DNA of 6,077 nucleotides from contig JANYFI010000839.1 in assembly GCA_025362765.1 (NCBI GenBank), positions 1 through 6,077 of the forward strand, written 5' to 3'. A model generated the notes under the pieces. It was not told the DNA's origin. It did not search any database and was given only the letters and a program-made list of their open reading frames with translations. Both the position numbers and the translations under genes were made by a program. Shown in pieces: positions 1-5,509 of this stretch; position 1 is the stretch's first letter, and each line of letters begins with the position of its first letter. The stretch is from Ferruginibacter sp. (GTDB taxonomy: Bacteria > Bacteroidota > Bacteroidia > Chitinophagales > Chitinophagaceae).

Positions 1-45
1 TTTTAAATTTTCTCCAAATACAATAGCCGTTTGTTCAACAAATGA

Positions 46-1047
46 TCAGTTCACCTTTAAGATTGTTTCAATTTCACTCAGTTCTTCGGACGTAAAGTTT
101 AGATTGTTTAAAGTAGCGAGGTTATCATGCAATTGGGCCACACTGCTTACGCCTGCCAATACCGTTGTTACCCTTTTGTCTTTTAATATCCACGCCAATG
201 CCATTTGTGCGAGCGACTGCCTCCTGTGTTGCGCAAGTGCATTAAGCGCATTAAGTTGTTCCAACACTTTCGGCGTAATGGCGCTTGCCTGCAAGGCCCC
301 GTGTTGCTTAGCAGCCCTGGATTGTTCAGGAATATTTCCCTGCAAATATTTATTGGTTAATAATCCTTGTGCCAATGGCGAAAATGGAATACAGCCGATT
401 CCATTTTTTTCCAGTTCATCCATCAATCCATCTTCTACCCACCGCTCATACATGGAATATTTTGGTTGATGAATCAGGCAGGGCGTACCCAGTTCTTTTA
501 GTATTTTAATTGCCCTGGTAGCTTCAGGCAAATGATAATTGGATAAGCCGATATACAAAGCCTTGCCGCTTTTTACGATATCATGCAACGCATTCATTGT
601 TTCTTCCAGTGGCGTATCCGGGTCGGGCCGGTGCGAATAAAAAATGTCTACATAATCCAGTTGCATACGCTGCAGGCTTTGATTTAAGCTTGCCATCAGA
701 TATTTTCTGGATCCCCAATCCCCGTATGGTCCGGGCCACATGGTATAGCCGGCCTTGCTGGAAATAATCAGTTCATCCCGTAAATAGCCCGTGAAATCCT
801 TTTTTAAAATACTACCGAAATTTTCTTCAGCGGAGCCGGGCGGTGGACCGTAATTATTAGCCAGGTCGACATGTGTAATGCCATTGTCAAACGCCGCCCT
901 TATAATTGCACGACCCGTTTCAAAATTATCAACACCGCCGAAATTATGCCATAGGCCCAGCGACAATGCAGGTAGGAGTATACCACTGTTACCACACCTG
1001 TTATATTTCATAGCATCATACCTGGTGGCAGAAGGACTGTAACTCAT
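46..1047 (-). CDS. gpr: Aldo/keto reductase, YghZ-type L-glyceraldehyde 3-phosphate reductase
   Basis: This 333-residue protein closely resembles E. coli YghZ (also called Gpr or MgrA, AKR14 family), as recalled from memory. Shared stretches include LPALSLGLWHNFG (25-37), DLANNYGPPPGSAEENFG (61-78), KAGYTMWPGPYG (98-109), VDIFYSHR (133-140) and SPLAQGLLT (223-231). The AKR catalytic tetrad is complete: Asp61, Tyr66, Lys98 and His139. Ser169-Asn170 and the C-terminal VLAGVSSVAQLHDNL fit the NADPH-binding site. YghZ reduces L-glyceraldehyde 3-phosphate and other small aldehydes such as methylglyoxal with NADPH; a cytoplasmic aldehyde-reducing role is the safest statement here. The length is slightly under the 346 residues of the E. 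coli protein, mostly at the C-terminus. The chosen ATG keeps the family's N-terminal extension (ATRYDAMKYNRCGNSG); Met13 is an alternative start but less likely. It lies beyond a terminator-like hairpin and a 50-bp AT-rich leader, so it may have its own promoter, though I found no clear one. Confidence 0.93.
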   Translation of the reverse strand: MSYSPSATRYDAMKYNRCGNSGILLPALSLGLWHNFGGVDNFETGRAIIRAAFDNGITHVDLANNYGPPPGSAEENFGSILKKDFTGYLRDELIISSKAGYTMWPGPYGDWGSRKYLMASLNQSLQRMQLDYVDIFYSHRPDPDTPLEETMNALHDIVKSGKALYIGLSNYHLPEATRAIKILKELGTPCLIHQPKYSMYERWVEDGLMDELEKNGIGCIPFSPLAQGLLTNKYLQGNIPEQSRAAKQHGALQASAITPKVLEQLNALNALAQHRRQSLAQMALAWILKDKRVTTVLAGVSSVAQLHDNLATLNNLNFTSEELSEIETILKVN

Positions 1048-1097
1048 GAGTTTTATAATTAAATTATTTTATAAAATTGGTGACCTTTACGATTATT

Positions 1098-1135
1098 AAA
1101 AATGGTTGTACAGTCTTCACTACACAACCATTTTT
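1098..1135 (-). terminator. Intrinsic terminator downstream of the epimerase gene
   Basis: Perfect 12-bp arms (AAAAATGGTTGT at 1098-1109 and its complement at 1124-1135) enclose a 14-base loop. In the minus direction the stem ends in a run of five T followed by AAT, 18 bp after the epimerase stop codon. In the plus direction the stem is followed by a T run as well (1131-1137), so the shape is bidirectional. As no plus-strand gene ends here, the likely job is ending the epimerase transcript, leaving the aldo/keto reductase as a separate unit. The G+C content of the stem is modest, so some read-through is possible. Confidence 0.65.
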
Positions 1136-1152
1136 TTGATGTCTTGTATTTA

Positions 1153-1950
1153 TTATTTTAGCAAATTCTTTTTTATATAATCTGCACTTTCTTTAATGCA
1201 GTCAAACACCGGTTGCCTGTATTGTTCCTGTTCAACATAGGTGTACTCAACACCTGCAATTTTTTTGGCGGCAAAGATTGTTTTCCAGTCAATCACTCCT
1301 TTGCCCACTTCACAGGTTTGACCTTTAGCGCCATTATGATCCGGTTTTTCCATATCCTTAATATGCCAAATGGGGAAACGACCCGGATATTTTTCAAACC
1401 ACTCTACCGGATTTTGATCTGCATAGGCTAACCAGTAAAAATCCATTTCAAATTTTACCAGTTCTGGATCCGTGCTATTAAGCAATATTTCATATTTGGT
1501 GCTGTTGCCTTCCTTTTCAAATTCAAAATTATGGTTGTGGTATGCAGTAACTATACCGGCTTTTTGGCTAATTTCTCCTCCAATATTTAATCTCTCCGCA
1601 ACTCTTTTAAAGTCATCCGTTGTTCTATGTTTATCGTCCAGGTAGGGAATGATAACATATTTATTTCCCAGTATGTGGGCATCTTCCAACAAATATTTCC
1701 AGCTATCCCAATTGTAGTCGGGTTCATATAACATGTCGTCCAGCCCATAGAGACCGCTTAATGTTATCAAATTATTTTCTTTTAACATCGCTGAAAACTG
1801 TGCGACTGTATTTCCAAAAAACATTCGGTTATCATAGCCAAACAACTCCAGGTTGGTATAGCCGGCTGCCGAAATTTTAGCCAGTGCATTTTTGATGTCT
1901 TTCACCTCATCTCTCACTGTGTACAGCTGAAGACCTAGATCTTTGTGCAT
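1153..1950 (-). CDS. Sugar phosphate isomerase/epimerase family protein (xylose isomerase-like TIM barrel)
   Basis: This 265-residue protein belongs to the AP-endonuclease-2/xylose-isomerase-like TIM-barrel family. It opens with the family's GLQLYTVRDEV (6-16) and AAGYTNLELFGY (28-39). Candidate metal or substrate ligands are Glu35, His138 and His140 (YHNH), Glu143, Asp170 (FEMDFYW), His196 (WHIKD), Glu214 (EVGKG) and Glu240 (VEQ), so the active site looks intact. Members isomerise or epimerise sugars, keto-sugars or inositols using a divalent metal; the exact reaction cannot be read from sequence. Relatives near GMC dehydrogenases are candidates for handling oxidised (for example 3-keto) sugars, which is inference here. 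No signal peptide is visible, so it is probably cytoplasmic. The frame is open for about 31 codons upstream of the ATG but contains no ATG, GTG or TTG there, so 1950 is the best start. A terminator-like hairpin follows 18 bp after the stop. Confidence 0.9.
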   Translation of the reverse strand: MHKDLGLQLYTVRDEVKDIKNALAKISAAGYTNLELFGYDNRMFFGNTVAQFSAMLKENNLITLSGLYGLDDMLYEPDYNWDSWKYLLEDAHILGNKYVIIPYLDDKHRTTDDFKRVAERLNIGGEISQKAGIVTAYHNHNFEFEKEGNSTKYEILLNSTDPELVKFEMDFYWLAYADQNPVEWFEKYPGRFPIWHIKDMEKPDHNGAKGQTCEVGKGVIDWKTIFAAKKIAGVEYTYVEQEQYRQPVFDCIKESADYIKKNLLK

Positions 1951-2106
1951 TTTAAATAAGTCTTTTGAGGTAACCCATTGAAGCCGCAGTAAGCTCCAAA
2001 CATTACTGTATAACCTTTCTGCGTGTAACCCATGATTGATATTTTAATTTTTTATTGATAATTCATTCCAATAAAAGATGCAAAGCATACGCTAATTTTC
2101 AAACAA

Positions 2107-3021
2107 TTATTGTGGTATCCAGCCATGGTTTTGCATCCAGTATTTACACTGGTCCATCCACTGTTCATTTTTGTTTTTTAAATGCAGGCCAAATCCGTGG
2201 CCGCCAGCTTCGTAAATATGCATTTCTGCGGCTACACGATTTTTAATCAGTGCCTGGTAAAACACAATGCTGTTTTCAGGATTTACAACATTATCGTCAC
2301 TTGCGTGTACAAGAAAGGTGGGTGGCGTATCGCCAGTAACCTGTAACTCATTTGAATACTCAGTAATTTTTTGTTGGGATGGGTTTTTACCGATGAGGTT
2401 ATCCCTTGAACCGATGTGACCAATAGCATCAGTAAAGCTAATTACCGGATAAATTAACAGCATAAAGTCAGGACGCAAGCTCACATGATTGGGATTGTTA
2501 ATGTACACTTTATTATAATGGGTACCTGCCGTTGACGCAAGGTGGCCACCAGCGGAAAAGCCCATAATGCCAATTTTAGTTGGATCAATATTCCATTCTT
2601 TTGCACCTTCCCGTACTGTTTTTATCGCCTGCTGCGCATCTTGTAACGGGGCAATTTCAGGATTTATCATTGTTTCAATATTCGGAATACGATATTTTAC
2701 TACAAAAGCAGCAATACCCATATCAGTGAATCTTTTGGCGAAGTCTGCCCCCTCGTGGCCAGCGGCTACAATCCAATAACCACCACCAGGCACAATTATT
2801 ACTGCTGTGCCATTCGCCTTTTCTTTTGAAGGAAGATAAATACTAAGTGTTGGTCTTGAAATTTTGCTAATGATTAATATACCATTAGACTGCTCCGATT
2901 TTTCTTCGTCTTTTGAAGGTTTACTATTTGGAATGCTGTCTTTATATAATGGTATAATTGTCTGCGACATTAATAATAATGGGGCAATGTGCAAAAGGAG
3001 TGCAATCGCAATTTTCTTCAT
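2107..3021 (-). CDS. Secreted alpha/beta-hydrolase (esterase, COG0657/acetyl-xylan-esterase-like)
   Basis: This 304-residue protein begins with a Sec signal peptide: MKK, then a hydrophobic stretch to about residue 18, with probable cleavage near Ser19-Gln20, a common Bacteroidota pattern. After a charged linker (about 27-45) comes an alpha/beta-hydrolase fold. VPGGGYW (77-83) is the oxyanion-hole loop, GFSAGG (154-159) holds the nucleophile Ser156, HASDDNVV (239-246) supplies the acid (Asp243 by spacing, possibly Asp242), and GGHGFGL (273-279) contains His275. The catalytic triad is therefore complete. Relatives are often annotated as esterase/lipase, acetyl xylan esterase or, less reliably, endo-xylanase. 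Deacylation of a carbohydrate or natural product in the periplasm is plausible, but the substrate is not shown. Its neighbours are the periplasm-facing sugar dehydrogenase upstream and a sugar isomerase-like gene 156 bp downstream. The ATG at 3019-3021 directly precedes the signal peptide and has no Shine-Dalgarno. Confidence 0.9.
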   Translation of the reverse strand: MKKIAIALLLHIAPLLLMSQTIIPLYKDSIPNSKPSKDEEKSEQSNGILIISKISRPTLSIYLPSKEKANGTAVIIVPGGGYWIVAAGHEGADFAKRFTDMGIAAFVVKYRIPNIETMINPEIAPLQDAQQAIKTVREGAKEWNIDPTKIGIMGFSAGGHLASTAGTHYNKVYINNPNHVSLRPDFMLLIYPVISFTDAIGHIGSRDNLIGKNPSQQKITEYSNELQVTGDTPPTFLVHASDDNVVNPENSIVFYQALIKNRVAAEMHIYEAGGHGFGLHLKNKNEQWMDQCKYWMQNHGWIPQ

Positions 3022-3041
3022 GAAGGTTGTATAAGTTACCG

Positions 3042-3092
3042 AACATACCCCGGTAAGCAGAAGCTGTTTGCTTTTGCTTACCGGGGTATGTT
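3042..3092 (-). terminator. Strong intergenic hairpin, possible terminator or attenuator without a U-tract
   Basis: The arms 3042-3064 and 3070-3092 are inverted complements over 23 bp around a 5-base loop. The outer 17 bp (AACATACCCCGGTAAGC and its complement) and the rest pair perfectly except for one position (3060 against 3074), which is an A-C mismatch in the minus-strand RNA but a G-U wobble in plus-strand RNA. It begins 20 bp after the small-subunit stop codon and ends 20 bp before the hydrolase start codon. Neither side has a run of T after the stem, so it is not a textbook intrinsic terminator. It could reduce read-through, protect or process the mRNA, or be a dispersed palindromic repeat. 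The hairpin is certain from sequence; its role is not. Confidence 0.5.
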
Positions 3093-3112
3093 TCTATGGT
3101 TAAAAATAAAGA

Positions 3113-3676
3113 CTATGTCGCCCAGGCCCTGTCGCCTTTTTTGTAAGGATAAGCACCATCATAATGGCCCGGCACGGCAATGTATCGTAATGCCTCTGTA
3201 GCACCTTCCTTAGAAGTGAAATACCCAAATAAAGTCAATTGCTTCATCATAGTAAAATAATGAGTTGGGTCTTCAGGCTTTTTACTTTTCTGGTAGTCTT
3301 TGGCTTCTTTATCAAGTGCTGTTAAAAAAGTAGTTCTTTGTTCTGGCGTAGCCTCCAGGAAAGACTTACCGTTTGCTTTTTTGCTTGCTGCTTCCAGTTT
3401 GCCAATTCCTTCATGAAATATTTTCTGATCCTTATCTTCATAAGTATCATTTACCATCACCGTCATAAACTGGCCAACTTTGGCTGCTTTGGCGCCCGGG
3501 GTTTTGGTGGCAGGTAAAATGGTTTCGGCTACTTCATCCAAAAAGGCAGTATCTGCTTCTCCAAATGTTGCACCGCCCACCATTGGCCCGCTTTTACAAC
3601 TGGTGAGCAATTCACCACCAATGAATGCGCCGCCTGTTAATGCTGCGATCATTTTTAATAACTCTCTTCTTTCCAT
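3113..3676 (-). CDS. Gluconate 2-dehydrogenase subunit 3 family lipoprotein (small subunit of the GMC dehydrogenase)
   Basis: This 187-residue protein matches the gluconate 2-dehydrogenase subunit 3 family. Typical features are the LPATKTPGA motif (54-62) after a DEVAETI helix, FGYFTS (150-155), and the C-terminal stretch with AVPGHYDG, a GDRAWA end and several aromatics. The N-terminus has ERRELLK (2-8), a twin-arginine-like motif, then a hydrophobic stretch and a lipobox LTSC ending at Cys27. It therefore looks like a Tat-exported, lipid-anchored protein. In characterised relatives the small subunit is needed for maturation and export of the signal-less GMC catalytic subunit, and that role is inferred here. 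It starts 23 bp after the stop of the complete GMC gene, so the two are surely co-transcribed. No Shine-Dalgarno precedes the ATG. Only one small-subunit gene is visible for two GMC paralogues. No haem (CxxCH) motif is present, so the electron acceptor is not encoded within the window. Confidence 0.92.
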   Translation of the reverse strand: MERRELLKMIAALTGGAFIGGELLTSCKSGPMVGGATFGEADTAFLDEVAETILPATKTPGAKAAKVGQFMTVMVNDTYEDKDQKIFHEGIGKLEAASKKANGKSFLEATPEQRTTFLTALDKEAKDYQKSKKPEDPTHYFTMMKQLTLFGYFTSKEGATEALRYIAVPGHYDGAYPYKKGDRAWAT

Positions 3677-3699
3677 ATTGATAGTTTTATATGTGCTTA

Positions 3700-5412
3700 T
3701 TATAAATTGCCCTTTTTTAATTCGGTAACAGCAAAATCAACTGCCCTGGCAGTTAATGCCATGTAAGTTAACGAAGGATTTTGACAAGCAGATGACGTCA
3801 TGCAGGCTCCATCTGTAACAAAAACATTTTTACAATCCCACACCTGGTTATTTTTATTGAGCACAGATGTTTTGGGGTCATTACCCATCCTAGCAGTTCC
3901 CATTTCATGTATACCGTGCCCCATGGCATGACCAGTATCATGGGTACTGATATTTTTAACACCTGATGCTTCAAACATGGCAACAAGATCCGTTAAAATA
4001 TCTTTGCGCATTTTTAATTCATTCTCTTTTATTTCCGCATCCATCGATAGTACTGGCAACCCCCATTTATCTTTAACCGCTTTATCCAAAGTTATTTTAT
4101 TATCATGATAAGGTAATATTTCGCCGAAGCCTGTGGCACCGATTGTCCAGGATCCGGGCTCGGTTAATGCTTCTTTAAATGGGCCGCCAATATTCAGTTC
4201 AGCAATATCTCTGCTCCAGCCCTGGCGGGATGCGCTACCCTGGTATCCAAAACCCCGTAGATAATCTCTTTTATCTCCATAAAGATTGGCAAAACGAGTA
4301 ATATAAAAACCATTTGCACGGCGGCCAAAAGTAGTTTCATTTTCATATCCTTCTACCGTTCCAGCTGCACCGAGGTTGTAATGGTGGTCCATAATATTAT
4401 GGCCTAATTCACCGCTACTGCTACCCAATCCATCAGGCCACAAATCGGTGGCAGAATTCATCAACACCCAGGCAGAGTTTAGGGTGGAGGCATTTAAAAA
4501 AATAATCTTGCTGTAATACTCAACAGTTTTATTGGTTTCTGCATCCAGCACTTCTACACCTGTTGCTTTTTTTGTATCCTTATCATAAATAATTTTGGTA
4601 ACAATACTCCAGGGGCGCACCGTAATATTGCCCGTAGCCTGTGCTGCAGGCAAAGTAGAAGATTGGGTACTGAAATATCCTCCAAACGGACAGCCTTCCC
4701 AGCAACGATTTCTATATTGGCATTGGGTTCTGGCCTGCAATGGTGCAGTTAAATTAGCCGTACGGCCAATAATCATGTACCTATTTTTGAACTGTTGTTT
4801 TATTCTTGCAGCCACATCTTTTTCCACGATATTCAACTCCATTGGTGGCAAAAAATGTCCGTCTGGTAAATGCGCCAATCCTTCCATAGAACCACTGATA
4901 CCAGCAAATTTTTCTACATAATCATACCAGGGTGCAAGGTCTTTATATCTTACCGGCCAGTCAATGGCAACACCGTCTTTCAGGTTAGCTTCAAAATCAA
5001 AATCGCTCCAGCGGTAACTTTGTCTTCCCCATAGAAGAGAGCGGCCTCCCACCTGGTAACTGCGCCACCAGGTAAATGGCTTTACTTCTGTATATGGACA
5101 GTCCTTTTCGTTTACCCACGAATTCATAACTGCTTCACTGGCCGCCCAGCCACGGTGTATTGCGGGGTAATCCTTTTTTTGCTGTAAAGTAGTATGTCCA
5201 CGGTGTTTAAAATCCCAGGGATCTTTCGAAGCTGTTTTATAATCTTTAATATGCTCATGTGGCCTGCCACGCTCCAACATCAGTACTTTCAATCCTTTTT
5301 CTGTTAACTCTTTTGCCGCCCAGCCACCGCTAATACCCGAACCTACTACGATAGCGTCGTAAGTATTTTGGGCTGCCGCCTTGTTATTAATATTGGTTGA
5401 ATCCCCGGGCAT
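3700..5412 (-). CDS. GMC-family FAD-dependent sugar/polyol dehydrogenase, large subunit
   Basis: This is a complete 570-residue GMC oxidoreductase, near the length expected for gluconate-2-dehydrogenase/glucoside-3-dehydrogenase-type large subunits. Residues 19-49 form the FAD-binding Rossmann motif: GSGISGG at 24-30, with Glu47 ending the second strand to bind the FAD ribose. VGGRSLLWGRQ (121-131) is the second FAD-contact segment. Cys231, Cys237 and Cys241 form a C-x5-C-x3-CP motif like the one that carries a 3Fe-4S cluster in bacterial FAD glucose dehydrogenase. NASTLNSAWVLMNS (307-320) matches the mid-protein GMC signature. The C-terminal domain has the presumed catalytic pair His502 (in HEMGTARMG) and Asn545 (in NPSL). 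There is no signal peptide: the N-terminus is short and polar before the Rossmann fold. The next gene, 23 bp downstream, encodes a small subunit with a Tat-like lipoprotein signal, so export as a complex is likely (inference). The ATG at 5410-5412 has an A/T-rich leader without Shine-Dalgarno. The substrate is unknown; a sugar or glycoside is the best guess. Confidence 0.95.
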   Translation of the reverse strand: MPGDSTNINNKAAAQNTYDAIVVGSGISGGWAAKELTEKGLKVLMLERGRPHEHIKDYKTASKDPWDFKHRGHTTLQQKKDYPAIHRGWAASEAVMNSWVNEKDCPYTEVKPFTWWRSYQVGGRSLLWGRQSYRWSDFDFEANLKDGVAIDWPVRYKDLAPWYDYVEKFAGISGSMEGLAHLPDGHFLPPMELNIVEKDVAARIKQQFKNRYMIIGRTANLTAPLQARTQCQYRNRCWEGCPFGGYFSTQSSTLPAAQATGNITVRPWSIVTKIIYDKDTKKATGVEVLDAETNKTVEYYSKIIFLNASTLNSAWVLMNSATDLWPDGLGSSSGELGHNIMDHHYNLGAAGTVEGYENETTFGRRANGFYITRFANLYGDKRDYLRGFGYQGSASRQGWSRDIAELNIGGPFKEALTEPGSWTIGATGFGEILPYHDNKITLDKAVKDKWGLPVLSMDAEIKENELKMRKDILTDLVAMFEASGVKNISTHDTGHAMGHGIHEMGTARMGNDPKTSVLNKNNQVWDCKNVFVTDGACMTSSACQNPSLTYMALTARAVDFAVTELKKGNL

Positions 5413-5420
5413 ATATTTTT

Positions 5421-5451
5421 ATTACACGAATTATTACTAATTACACGAATT
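5421..5451. repeat. Two 12-bp direct repeats between the GMC paralogues
   Basis: ATTACACGAATT occurs at 5421-5432 and again at 5440-5451, a 19-bp period, in the 97-bp gap upstream of the complete GMC gene. The second copy overlaps a small hairpin (5446-5466: 8 paired bases, one bulged T, TCAA loop). The spacing of nearly two helical turns would suit a dimeric regulator binding one face of the DNA, but the motif may equally be a fragment of a dispersed intergenic repeat. The repeat itself is certain; its function is unknown. Confidence 0.55.
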
Positions 5452-5509
5452 GCTTCAAAGCATTCGCCCTGCTTTCACTCATAATTTATACCCCATAACT
5501 TATAACTAA

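Noticed and set aside
30..42. Short palindrome TTTGTTCAACAAA just downstream of the aldo/keto reductase stop
   Set aside because: The arms are only six bases with no T-tract, and no neighbouring gene is visible on the low-coordinate side to judge an operator role.
104..469. 121-codon open frame on the plus strand, antisense to the aldo/keto reductase
   Set aside because: It lies entirely within a well-recognised gene on the other strand, is Cys/Ala-rich low-complexity in character, and resembles no family I know.
1935..2033. 32-codon minus-strand open frame just upstream of and overlapping the epimerase start, possible leader peptide
   Set aside because: There is no ribosome-binding signal, no run of regulatory codons and no attenuator hairpin pair; an open frame of this length is expected by chance.
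2081..2106. TATGCTTTG and an upstream TTTG on the minus strand, resembling the Bacteroidota promoter (TTTG and TAnnTTTG) before the epimerase gene
   Set aside because: The -7 element has one base too many and the spacing to the upstream TTTG is far too short, so it does not fit the consensus.
4595..4921. 108-codon open frame on the plus strand, antisense to the complete GMC gene
   Set aside because: The minus strand at this place encodes conserved GMC motifs including the Cys cluster; the plus frame is a shadow.
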